A DNA stretch of 64,000 nucleotides from Tolypothrix sp. NIES-4075 (GTDB lineage Bacteria > Cyanobacteriota > Cyanobacteriia > Cyanobacteriales > Nostocaceae), in the NCBI RefSeq assembly GCF_002218085.1, contig NZ_BDUC01000004.1:124001-188000 (forward strand). Direction: 5' to 3'. The notes under the pieces are model-generated. The model was not told the origin of the DNA. It saw nothing but the letters and a program-made list of their open reading frames with translations, and did no database searches. Within the stretch, counting starts at the first letter, position 1; the number at the start of each line of letters is the position of its first letter. Of this stretch, positions 41,954-50,760 are shown piece by piece. The position numbers and the translations under genes were made by a program.

Positions 41954-43351
41954 ATGCAAAATAACAAGTCGAAAATGAACGCCCAACCACAACCAACACT
42001 CGCCTTGCTACATTGGGGCGATTTAATTGAAGACTTTTTAGATACCATCGGCGTGTCATTTGAGGCTTTTTGCAACGAAATGACAGGTGGTTGGATGTTT
42101 GGCTACATTGATGCTTTAAAGCTCGCTGGTGTGCGGACAGTATTGTTCTGTATTTCCGCTCGTGTTACCGAACCTCAACGTTACACTCACAAGCCTACAG
42201 GTGCGACAATATGTGTATTGCCTGCTCCCAAGATTTATCAAGTCGTTCGCCGTCCGATGCTTAACGCTTATGGATGCACTGTCAAGGATGTATTCGGGGA
42301 TGTGGGTGGAGTCCGTCGCTACTGGTGTGCAGTCCTTAAAGAAGTGGTACATCACCTGGCTACACCACTAGGGTTGCTTGCCCGCGAACTGCGGCGTGAG
42401 GGTTGCCAAGCTATTCTCTGCCAAGAGTACGAATATGCTCGCTTTGATGTTTGCGTACTGCTAGGAAAGTTAATGGGTTTGCCAGTGTTTGCCACTTTCC
42501 AGGGAGGTGATTTTCAACTCTCGCGCCTGGAACGTCCTTTACGCCCTCTGACACTACAAGCTTGCGCTGGTTTGATTGTCGCTACCCAAACCGAGGTGCA
42601 GCGAGTACAATCTCGCTACGGCGTACCATCTGCAAAGCTGGCACGAATTTTCAACCCAATGGATGTCGCAAACTGGCACGCTATGGATCGCTCTGAAGCT
42701 AGGGCAGCGCTGGGCATTTCACTTGATGCTCAGGTAGTAGTGTATCACGGACGCATTGAAATACACCGTAAGGGCTTGGATATTCTCCTAGATGCTTGGC
42801 AACAAGTCTTGTCTGAGCGACCAGGAAGAAACTTGCGGCTGCTGCTTGTAGGAACAGGTAGCGACGCAGAGAAGTTGCGCCAACGTCTTGCCCAGATGCA
42901 GTTACCAGGAGTAATCTGGAAAGATGAATATGTGCGCGATCGCACTACAATTAGACGTTACCTTTCGGCGGCTGATGTTTATACCCTGCCTTCTCGACAC
43001 GAAGGCTTTCCTGTAGCGCCCATCGAAGCCATGTCTTGTAGCTTGCCTGTGGTAGCCGCTGACGCGCCTGGAGTACCGGACATCCTGGAGGGCGGCGAGG
43101 CATCAGGGGGGCTAGTAGTGCCCCACGGCGACGCAACAGCACTGGCTTTAGCCCTCGGTCGCGTGCTAGACAACGAAACTTGGGCGCGAGAACTCGGTAA
43201 ACTTGCCCGGTGTCGTGCCGAGGAGTGCTTTTCCCTGGAGGCAATTGGCACTTCTCTGCGTGACTTTTTGATTAGCTCAAGCCAGAGACGTTCCACCGGA
43301 ACGTCTCTACAAAATCCGTTACATTTTATTTTTGATCGCCAATCGGATTGA
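41954..43351 (+). CDS. family 4 glycosyltransferase
   Basis: About 465 residues with a GT-B fold. The C-terminal half holds the donor site: VVYHGRIEIHRKGLDILLDA, LLLVGTGSDAEKLRQRL, YTLPSRHEGFPVAPIEAMSC (the E-x7-E motif) and ADAPGVPDILEGG. The N-terminal half carries the acceptor site. Start choice between ATGs at 41954 and 41975 is uncertain. The last 20 or so residues (QRRSTGTSLQNPLHFIFDRQ) are encoded by a REP-like palindrome and flank, and the stop lies 26 nt inside the convergent peroxidase gene, so the native C-terminus was probably replaced by repeat DNA. Confidence 0.88.
   Translation: MQNNKSKMNAQPQPTLALLHWGDLIEDFLDTIGVSFEAFCNEMTGGWMFGYIDALKLAGVRTVLFCISARVTEPQRYTHKPTGATICVLPAPKIYQVVRRPMLNAYGCTVKDVFGDVGGVRRYWCAVLKEVVHHLATPLGLLARELRREGCQAILCQEYEYARFDVCVLLGKLMGLPVFATFQGGDFQLSRLERPLRPLTLQACAGLIVATQTEVQRVQSRYGVPSAKLARIFNPMDVANWHAMDRSEARAALGISLDAQVVVYHGRIEIHRKGLDILLDAWQQVLSERPGRNLRLLLVGTGSDAEKLRQRLAQMQLPGVIWKDEYVRDRTTIRRYLSAADVYTLPSRHEGFPVAPIEAMSCSLPVVAADAPGVPDILEGGEASGGLVVPHGDATALALALGRVLDNETWARELGKLARCRAEECFSLEAIGTSLRDFLISSSQRRSTGTSLQNPLHFIFDRQSD
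43284..43308. repeat. REP-like palindrome at the 3' end of a coding sequence
   Basis: Agagacgttcc acc ggaacgtctct is a near-perfect palindrome of the REP-like family with the same centre sequence as the copy at 29879 in inverse orientation. Confidence 0.8.
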
Positions 43352-44807
43352 TTTCTCCGACAAATTTTAACAAGTCTACCATTGTAAATGTACCGAGATT
43401 TTGGGCAGGTAGTATCGGCTTCCAATCTGGGCAACGTGCCATAAATGAGCTGCTATCTGCTTCCAGAAGACCGACAAACACCTCAGCCAGAATGCGACTT
43501 CCTACTTGACCCAAGCGCTTTCCTTGACTCTGGACTTGCGCTTCTTTGAGGATGTAATACCACAGTGGTGACTCAATATGAAAGTTATGCTTGACGGCAA
43601 CTGCTCCATCAGCTCCTGTGGAGATTTCAGCCTTAGTCAACGGCTGGAGTTTCATAAACCGAGCTACACTTTGACCGGATGGTAAGCCGAGACTGCGACC
43701 GCGCAGCAGGTTTCTCACTGCCAGTGAATTAGGAGGTGGAACATTCGGCAAATTCTTCAGCGGGTCAACGAGGAATGGATCTAGCTTGCGGCTAAAACCA
43801 ACTTGCATATTAGGATCGATTTGAAAGAACCTTCTCCAGTCAATGATCCAGTCACTGGGAATAGGAATATTGGCAAAGTCACCCAACTTACCTGATTTGG
43901 CAGTGAAAGCAAACAGCAGTTGTAAAGTAGCAGGAGTGACTCCCCCAGGAAGAGGAGTGAAAACCCGGTTGTAGTTATAAGCCGCACGCACCATACTGTG
44001 ACCGAGACGATAGGCAGCTACTGAAAACTCAACAGGGATGAATGGCTCTTCCTTAAATTTGTAAAAGCGTCTGCCTTTAGTCAACACTGTCTCTAGCTGA
44101 TCCTTATCAAGAATGCGAGTCAAAAAATCGTGGAGTACAATCCACTGATAGTGCCAAATCACCAATTCTCTGGCTTGTATAAAAACCGATTTGTCTGTAG
44201 AATTCTTTGGTTTAATGCTTCCATCCCTAATGCCTGCAACTATTTTGTTGTGAAACTTCAAAAAAGCTAGGTGCAGTTGTGCAACAATTAAGTTTTCGTC
44301 GTTGCGCGAGTCGCCAAGAATACCCAAAGTACTCTGGGCACGAGGCAGGTCGTTGGGCAGTTTAGTCGGAACCGATGGATCTCCTGCTCCTGGCTGTTCG
44401 TTTGTTGTCCCAATTAAAAATAAATCCGGGTCATTGAGTTGGTAGAGATACGGTTGCACATCAGGTCCTGAGCCATAGAGACTATCAAGGTCAAGCCTTG
44501 GTGTGCGGAAATTTTGCACTGCCAATGGATCAACAAGAGTCTCTTGCAGAGTAGTGGTATCAAGGGTTATGTCATGATCGACAAATTGACCAAGATAAGT
44601 GAACCCCGCAGGGACATTTAAATTGTCACCGTCAGGAGTATTTGGGCTTGGATCGTTCATTGCCTCGCCCAATTCAGTCAAACTTGCTATTGATGGAGTA
44701 AAACTCGGCAATTTAGGAAACATTCTGCCGAACTTCCCTGTTTCTGTAAATTCGCCTAGCGGTTGACTCTCACCTGTGCGAGGGGCAAATCCATGAAATC
44801 TACGCAT
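43326..44807 (-). CDS. animal-type haem peroxidase
   Basis: About 493 residues of the peroxidase-cyclooxygenase superfamily (animal haem peroxidase, as in peroxidasin and myeloperoxidase). The distal His and calcium-site region is YLGQFVDHDITLD; LDLDSLYGSG and GDSRNDEN follow in the family order; the proximal haem His is in AAYRLGHSMVRAAYN. The catalytic core therefore looks intact. No signal peptide is evident, so the product is cytoplasmic or exported by an unusual route. I use the ATG at 44807 with an aagg site; the frame extends to a TTG at 44858. Bacterial members may oxidise halides or phenols in defence; the substrate here is unknown. Confidence 0.9.
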   Translation of the reverse strand: MRRFHGFAPRTGESQPLGEFTETGKFGRMFPKLPSFTPSIASLTELGEAMNDPSPNTPDGDNLNVPAGFTYLGQFVDHDITLDTTTLQETLVDPLAVQNFRTPRLDLDSLYGSGPDVQPYLYQLNDPDLFLIGTTNEQPGAGDPSVPTKLPNDLPRAQSTLGILGDSRNDENLIVAQLHLAFLKFHNKIVAGIRDGSIKPKNSTDKSVFIQARELVIWHYQWIVLHDFLTRILDKDQLETVLTKGRRFYKFKEEPFIPVEFSVAAYRLGHSMVRAAYNYNRVFTPLPGGVTPATLQLLFAFTAKSGKLGDFANIPIPSDWIIDWRRFFQIDPNMQVGFSRKLDPFLVDPLKNLPNVPPPNSLAVRNLLRGRSLGLPSGQSVARFMKLQPLTKAEISTGADGAVAVKHNFHIESPLWYYILKEAQVQSQGKRLGQVGSRILAEVFVGLLEADSSSFMARCPDWKPILPAQNLGTFTMVDLLKFVGEINPIGDQK

Positions 44808-44931
44808 ATTTATTGCCTTGGTATTGTTGAGTTCGTTGTCCAATTGAAATGAATTCAATTTGTATCTATCTGTAGTATGGTGAGGACAACTAAGCTCTGG
44901 CAGTACCCCTGAGGGTACTATTGTCTAAAAG

Positions 44932-45157
44932 AGCTACCGTGTACACACAAGTCGGAAAACCTCATCCACATTGGCTTGAATCTGGTTGAATCAGTAGGGT
45001 GCGTTATGGACATTAGTCCTAACGCACCGAAAATCTTGAATGGTGCGATCTTCCTACGGCATAACACAACGCCAGATGCTACAACGGAGGGAACCTCCGC
45101 AACGCACTGGCTCCCCTACAAAACTAGGTTTTTAGGACTTGTGTGTACACCGTAGCT
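44932..45157. mobile_element. 226-bp MITE-like element with 22-bp terminal inverted repeats
   Basis: The ends 44932-44953 (agctaccgtgtacacacaag...) and 45136-45157 are inverted repeats with one mismatch. The core carries gtgcgttatgg / cctaacgcacc and ggagggaacctcc hairpins and no gene. It lies between the peroxidase and the FHA transporter genes, whose 410-bp gap is otherwise featureless. Confidence 0.8.
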
Positions 45158-45268
45158 TGGAAAGGGGAGTTGGGGAGTTCTTCCTTCAATGAAAATGCTA
45201 ACCGAAACGTATTGACATGGCGGTTAAAGAAAGCATTTTTTGCAATAAATCTGTTGTAAAAGAGAAAT

Positions 45269-47644
45269 CTAAAAAATATCCTTGCGTTTTTGTAACCAAA
45301 AAGCAATAGTTAAATAAATCGCGCTATGCAAACACAAAAGCCCCCAATTTAATTGCAAATTTGTCCAAGTTGCATCATAAACTGGTGTTGGATCAAATGG
45401 TCTAGCAACTGTGCTACCATCAGGTAATTTCATCGGATCGGGAATCATTGCATTAATATTAACTAAAGTTCCATAAGCACCTATTGACCAACGACTCAGC
45501 ATCAACCAGGAAATTTTACTAGCAATACCTTCCATTTTGAACAAGACACCAGAAAAGATAATTTGAGGTATCAACAATAAAGGTAAGGCACTATTCGCTT
45601 GACTGCTATTTTTGACGATGGCAGAAATTAATAGCCCTAAACTCATACTAGTTAAAAGTGTGAGGAAAGTAGTAATTGATAATCCTAAATACCAAGAAAT
45701 TAATTGCGGTTGGGGAGATTTAAATAATCCAAGTACTATTAAATAAATTAGCAAAGTTTGCAAGAATGCTAAACCTGAAAGAATTGTCAATTTAGAACCA
45801 AGATAAGCAAATAAACTCAAATTTACCAATCTTTCCCGTAGGTAAATCGCTGCTTCTTTGACAATTTCTTGTAATGAACTAGAAAGTCCCACCCACAAAG
45901 CAGCACAGGTAAATACAAATAATACCCGCAAAGCTAAAGGTGCAAGAGTTGCATCTGGTTTTGCTGGTAAAATTAAGGGGTGGATATCTTTGAGTGCAAT
46001 GGTAATTAAACTAATGCCGATAGGTGCGGTTAAAAGCGCTAAAGCAAGATTGATGCGATCGCGTTGCTGAATCTGAAAATATCTTTGGGCAAGAATACCT
46101 AATTGTTTTGTAAAAGATATACCAGAACCTTGTTTGTTACCAGCATTGGTTTGTGAAGTTTGATTTCCTGGACTGAGGTGATTGGCAACGTAGCGGCGAT
46201 AATCATCTGAAGAGTAAAATTTTTGCGCTTGGTCGATGACAGTTTCCGGTTTTTCTAGCTGGTTGTAGATATCGGCGAAGTCTTCCTTAACACCAAAAAA
46301 TCGCAAACATGCATCAGGGGGACCAAAATAACACAAGCGTCCACCTTGACCTAAGAATACAACGCGATCGCACAACTTAATATTAGCCGTCGCATGAGTC
46401 ACTAAAATCACCGTCCGTCCTTGGTCTGCCAATTTCCGCAATAGTTGCATCATCTTTTTATCCAACCCCGGATCGAGTCCAGAAGTTGGTTCATCCAAGA
46501 AAAACAACTTCGGATCGGCTAGCAATTCTACCCCAATACTGACACGCTTGCGCTGTCCTCCACTGAGTTCGCTTACCCTCGCATTGCGACGGTGCGACAT
46601 TTCCACATCTTCTAAAGTCTTTTCCACCACCTTTGCGACATCAATATCTGGTGGTAATCGCAACTTGGCAGCGTAGGTAAGTACTTCTGCAACTGTCAAT
46701 TCCCGGTGAATGATATCGTCTTGGGGAACATAACCAATCTGCGTGCGATAGATATTGAAGTTTTTTCGCAAGTCTTCCCCATTTAAGTAAATCACACCTT
46801 TGGTTATTTGCTCAGTTCCTAAGAGCGATCGCATCAAAGTTGATTTACCCGCACCGCTTCCCCCCACCAACGCAACAAACTGTCCCGGTTCAATCGCCAA
46901 AGAAACATCATCTAATCGACGCTTACCTTTAGTTTCTAGCACCACATTGCAAGCATCCAGACGAATTTGATCGCCTTGATCGAGTATCTGTAGTTCATCA
47001 CCACGTACAATTAAGGTATATGGTCCAATGCGAATAGTTGCGCCTGGTAATAGTAATGTAGTGCTATTAACTCGCTGTCCATTGACAAATACGCCATTGG
47101 TACTATGGTCGCGTAAAATGTAGCGTCCTTGAGCATCTGTATCAATTGTGGCATGATGCCGGGAAATTGTCGGAGCATCTAAAGGTAAAGTAGCATTAGT
47201 ATCTCGACCAATTAATACAGAGCGATTTTTGAGAGAAATTGATTTTAAACCCGGTTGAGTTGTGATTACTGGGTTAGCAGGATTGTAGTATTTCAACAAA
47301 ACCTGATTTTGCGGGTTTTGACCAATATAGATTTCACTACCATTTGTAAGTAAATATCCTGTATCGGTAGTGATGCGACTGTGATTAATATATAACCCAT
47401 TTGTACTGGGGTGACTGCCATCCCCATCATAGATGCGATAGTCTTCCCCTTCTTTACGTAACACAGCTTGGCAACGTCCTACCACTTGCCAGTCTTCAGG
47501 AATAAGCAGATCGACAGAATTGTGATCGCGTCCGATTTTGTGCTGTGGTTTACTCAGTTCTATGTGTAAAACTTTTCCCGAACTGGTTAGTTCCAAATAC
47601 TGATTTGTACTGAGAAATGTTTGGTTGCCTATTTTTTGTGTCAT
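45269..47644 (-). CDS. ABC transporter with two FHA domains (FHA-FHA-ATPase-ABC2 membrane)
   Basis: A 791-residue ABCG-like half transporter. Two forkhead-associated domains lie at the N-terminus (about 20-115 and 145-215; IGRDTNATLPLDAPTISRHH and DHSTNGVFVNGQRVN are typical). FHA domains bind phosphothreonine. The ATPase (about 228-450) has Walker A VGGSGAGKSTLMRSL, signature ELSGGQRKRVSIG and Walker B LFFLDEPTSGLDPG. The ABC2-type membrane part (about 530-785) has six helices. Four Ser/Thr kinases are encoded just downstream in the opposite orientation, so regulation by threonine phosphorylation is likely (inference). The substrate is unknown. A 172-bp divergent promoter region separates it from the first kinase. 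Confidence 0.93.
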   Translation of the reverse strand: MTQKIGNQTFLSTNQYLELTSSGKVLHIELSKPQHKIGRDHNSVDLLIPEDWQVVGRCQAVLRKEGEDYRIYDGDGSHPSTNGLYINHSRITTDTGYLLTNGSEIYIGQNPQNQVLLKYYNPANPVITTQPGLKSISLKNRSVLIGRDTNATLPLDAPTISRHHATIDTDAQGRYILRDHSTNGVFVNGQRVNSTTLLLPGATIRIGPYTLIVRGDELQILDQGDQIRLDACNVVLETKGKRRLDDVSLAIEPGQFVALVGGSGAGKSTLMRSLLGTEQITKGVIYLNGEDLRKNFNIYRTQIGYVPQDDIIHRELTVAEVLTYAAKLRLPPDIDVAKVVEKTLEDVEMSHRRNARVSELSGGQRKRVSIGVELLADPKLFFLDEPTSGLDPGLDKKMMQLLRKLADQGRTVILVTHATANIKLCDRVVFLGQGGRLCYFGPPDACLRFFGVKEDFADIYNQLEKPETVIDQAQKFYSSDDYRRYVANHLSPGNQTSQTNAGNKQGSGISFTKQLGILAQRYFQIQQRDRINLALALLTAPIGISLITIALKDIHPLILPAKPDATLAPLALRVLFVFTCAALWVGLSSSLQEIVKEAAIYLRERLVNLSLFAYLGSKLTILSGLAFLQTLLIYLIVLGLFKSPQPQLISWYLGLSITTFLTLLTSMSLGLLISAIVKNSSQANSALPLLLIPQIIFSGVLFKMEGIASKISWLMLSRWSIGAYGTLVNINAMIPDPMKLPDGSTVARPFDPTPVYDATWTNLQLNWGLLCLHSAIYLTIAFWLQKRKDIF

Positions 47645-47816
47645 TGAATAATTTCGAGGAGTATTTCAGGTGTGTTTTTATATTTTAAGTAATGATTATA
47701 TGAAATGTTTGCGAAAATACGATGAAAAATAGCCCAACAAAATTTTAAGTTTATACACTGAAGTTAGTGTATAAATTTTGGGTTAAATTTGAATAACCTT
47801 AGCGGCTAAAAAGATA

Positions 47817-49460
47817 ATGACACCGATGTTATTGAAAAATCGCTACCAGGTAATTCGGGTACTGGGTTCTGGTGGATTTGGTGAAACATTTCTCGCCGAA
47901 GATACCCAAATGCCATCGGGATGCCGATGTGTAATTAAGCAGCTCAAGCCAGTAGTTGATAACCCGCAAGTTTACCAGTTAGTACAAGAACGGTTTCAGC
48001 GAGAAGCGGCGATTTTAGAGGAACTGGGTGGTAACAATCAGATTCCTCGCTTAAATGCCTACTTTGTTGAAGATGGACAATTTTACTTAGTGCAAGAGTA
48101 TATCGAAGGACAAACTCTCACGCAAAAGTTGCAACAGGGGACATTAAGCGAGAGTTCGGTCAAAGAAATTTTGATCAATATTTTACCAGTTCTGGAATAC
48201 GTCCACAGCAAGCGGATTGTGCATCGGGATATCAAGCCAGATAACATCCTTATTCGCTATGCGGATGGGAAACCGATTTTAATCGACTTTGGTGCAGTCA
48301 AGGAAACGATGGGAACAGTGGTGACTGCTTCTGGGAATTCTAGCAGGTCGATTGTGATTGGTACACCAGGATTTATGCCGAGTGAGCAAACTGCTGGGCG
48401 TCCTGTTTTTTCCAGTGATTTGTATAGTTTAGGATTAACAGCGATTTATTTGCTGACAGGCAAGATTCCTCAAGAATTGCCAACCGATCCTGCTACTGGT
48501 GAGATTGTGTGGCGACATTATGCGTTAAGTGTAAGTACTAGTTTTGCGGCTGTATTGGATAAAGCGATCGCATCTCATGCACGCGATCGTTTTTCTAGTG
48601 CCAGAGAAATGCTACAAGCATTGCAGACTGGAGCGACTTTCATTGCACCCAATCCTACAATAGTTTCTGCACCTCCACCAGGGGGGTATGTCCAGCAGAC
48701 AGTGGTATCAGCAGCACCCGCAGGAGTTCCATACCAGCAGCAACCGATATACTCCCAGCCAGTAAACCAAGTAAGCAAAGGAATGGGCGATTGGCAAAAA
48801 GCTGTGATTATGGGTGGTGTAATTGGTGCGTGTGTCGTTGGTGGTTTATGGATAACTAGAGGGCAACAATCTCCTCAGATTGAGTCAAAACCAACTCAGG
48901 TTGAGGCAAAACCAGCTCCAACTCAACAAAGCGTTTCCTTGACACCATCTAGCTCAACTCCTCAAACACCAACATCCATCAATTCATCTTCAACGCCTTC
49001 TTCTGTAGAAACTTCTACCCAAACTCACTTTTCGCCCTCGACATCATCATCAATTGCAAAACAAGAAGCAGTAGCTTTAATTAATCGCTGGCAAGAAGCT
49101 AAGAAAGCGTTATTTGCTCCTCCATTTAATCGCCAACTTGGGGCTGAATTGACAACAGGTGAAGCGTATAGAAAAAATATTGGATCGGGCAGTTCATTAG
49201 AGTGGCTGCAAGATAACAATGCCTATTATCGTTATGGCGTACAACGTCTCGATTCTCTGGAAAATTTTGTTGCTAGTGGTGACCAGGCAACGATAGAAGT
49301 CGTTTTAACTGAGGAGCGCACACTTTATAAAAGCGACGGCAATATAGACCGCGATAATACTGCTCTTGATACCCGACTCATTCGTTACTCTTTGCAACGA
49401 GAAAATGGTCAATTGAAAATATCTGATTACAGCACAGTCAGAGTAATTAGCAGTCGCTAG
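47817..49460 (+). CDS. Ser/Thr protein kinase with C-terminal IMS-like domain
   Basis: A 547-residue transmembrane kinase. Kinase domain about 10-265: glycine loop GSGGFGETFLAED, Lys in CVIKQLKP, catalytic IVHRDIKPDN, DFG in LIDFGAVKE and GTPGFMPSEQ. One membrane helix lies near residue 328-348. A Pro/Ser/Thr-rich linker follows, then a C-terminal domain of about 125 residues (LINRWQEAKKALFAPPFNRQ ... IRYSLQRENGQLKISDY) that resembles the IMS/DUF4101 domain of ARC6-like proteins. That domain should lie outside the cytoplasm and may sense or bind a partner. It is the first of four related kinases. Confidence 0.92.
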   Translation: MTPMLLKNRYQVIRVLGSGGFGETFLAEDTQMPSGCRCVIKQLKPVVDNPQVYQLVQERFQREAAILEELGGNNQIPRLNAYFVEDGQFYLVQEYIEGQTLTQKLQQGTLSESSVKEILINILPVLEYVHSKRIVHRDIKPDNILIRYADGKPILIDFGAVKETMGTVVTASGNSSRSIVIGTPGFMPSEQTAGRPVFSSDLYSLGLTAIYLLTGKIPQELPTDPATGEIVWRHYALSVSTSFAAVLDKAIASHARDRFSSAREMLQALQTGATFIAPNPTIVSAPPPGGYVQQTVVSAAPAGVPYQQQPIYSQPVNQVSKGMGDWQKAVIMGGVIGACVVGGLWITRGQQSPQIESKPTQVEAKPAPTQQSVSLTPSSSTPQTPTSINSSSTPSSVETSTQTHFSPSTSSSIAKQEAVALINRWQEAKKALFAPPFNRQLGAELTTGEAYRKNIGSGSSLEWLQDNNAYYRYGVQRLDSLENFVASGDQATIEVVLTEERTLYKSDGNIDRDNTALDTRLIRYSLQRENGQLKISDYSTVRVISSR

Positions 49461-49523
49461 TTATTATATTTTTCGATCTATCAAAAAAGCCAAATAAAAA
49501 CACCGCATCGAGGTAAAAAAATA

Positions 49524-50711
49524 GTGTTCCCCTCTAAAAGAGGCTCTAGTAAATTATCTAGTATACAATTTGCCAGCCTTGTAGCTGTGGTTGTCGTGTT
49601 AATGACTTTTATTGGTTTGGCACTAATGCGAAGGCAAAATCCAAGTCCATCTCAACCAACTGCTACACCATCGGCGACTGTTCCAAAAACACAAGAATCG
49701 CTTCCTCCTGTAGCAGTATTACCAAATTTGCCTCAAACCGCATCTTTGCCTGATATTTTGCCTCAGATAGGGCAAGAAAATTCAGAACTAGTATACAACG
49801 TTAAAATAGCCCCAAACTTTAAGAAAAGTGATGCTTTGCAATCTATTGTTGATGACGCTGTTGCTCTTGCTGCTGTTAAAGGGCTACCCACAAATCCGTT
49901 ATCAATTACATTAATTAATACTAAAACTGGTGAGTATGCAGCTTATCAACAAGAGAAACCTAGGTTTCCAGCTAGCGTAGTCAAAATGTTTTGGATGGTA
50001 TATCTTTATGCCCAAATAGAAAAGGGTATTTGGCATGAAGAAAATTTTATTTTCTACCTTAATTCAATGATTAAAAAATCTGATAATAACGCTGCCAGCG
50101 ATATTCTAGACGCTATTACTCAAACTAAATCTGGACAGAATTTAGAAGGTAAAGAGTATGAATATTGGTTAAAAAATAGAAAAAAAGTTAATAAATTTTT
50201 CCAAAAAGCAGGCTACGAAAAAATTAATATTAGCCAAAAACCTTTCCCTATAACAAGCCAAAAAATTTACGAACCACAAGGTTCTGACTTAAAAATGCGG
50301 GGCGATCCAAAAAATCCCATTAGAAACAAAATCACAACACAGCAAGCAGCTAGACTTTTATACGAAATTTACGATGGACAGTCTATATCTCAAATTTATA
50401 GCGAAAAAATGGCAAGCTGGCTCTCAATAGATCCTGCAACCAGAATAGAGAAAAAAGACGATCAAAATCCTAACGAATTCAATCCTGTACGGGGATACTT
50501 CAGCGAGTCTTTACCAACTAATGTTAACTTTGGTGGTAAGGCTGGATGGACTTCTAATACTCGCCAAGAAGCCGCATATATAGCAACACCAGATGGTAAG
50601 GCTGCTTATATTCTCGTTGTCTTTGCTGAAGACCGCACTTATGCCTACGATTGGAAAATATTTCCCCAAATGTCTCGATTTGTCTACGATCGCATGACAA
50701 ATCGTAAATAA
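49524..50711 (+). CDS. serine hydrolase of the class A beta-lactamase fold, membrane-anchored
   Basis: A 395-residue protein with one N-terminal membrane helix (about 14-34) and a Pro/Thr-rich spacer, then a penicillin-recognising domain. The active-site motif is PRFPASVVKMFW (Ser-Val-Val-Lys), the second is KKSDNNAASD (Ser-Asp-Asn) and the third is FGGKAGWTSNT (Lys-Ala-Gly in place of Lys-Thr-Gly). All three catalytic elements are present, so it is probably active, either as a beta-lactamase or as a peptidoglycan-related hydrolase. The GTG start has a gagg site. It lies between two kinase genes 60 nt apart on each side, suggesting one transcript and perhaps cell-wall signalling. Confidence 0.85.
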   Translation: MFPSKRGSSKLSSIQFASLVAVVVVLMTFIGLALMRRQNPSPSQPTATPSATVPKTQESLPPVAVLPNLPQTASLPDILPQIGQENSELVYNVKIAPNFKKSDALQSIVDDAVALAAVKGLPTNPLSITLINTKTGEYAAYQQEKPRFPASVVKMFWMVYLYAQIEKGIWHEENFIFYLNSMIKKSDNNAASDILDAITQTKSGQNLEGKEYEYWLKNRKKVNKFFQKAGYEKINISQKPFPITSQKIYEPQGSDLKMRGDPKNPIRNKITTQQAARLLYEIYDGQSISQIYSEKMASWLSIDPATRIEKKDDQNPNEFNPVRGYFSESLPTNVNFGGKAGWTSNTRQEAAYIATPDGKAAYILVVFAEDRTYAYDWKIFPQMSRFVYDRMTNRK

Positions 50712-50760
50712 AACATTTCCCTTGAGTTACGTAGATATTCTCTGTTATCATCGTTCATCT

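Noticed and set aside
42951..43434. Minus-strand frames of 97 and 151 codons inside the GT4 gene
   Set aside because: They are antisense shadows of a well-supported GT4 coding sequence and have an Arg/Ser/Pro composition typical of shadows.
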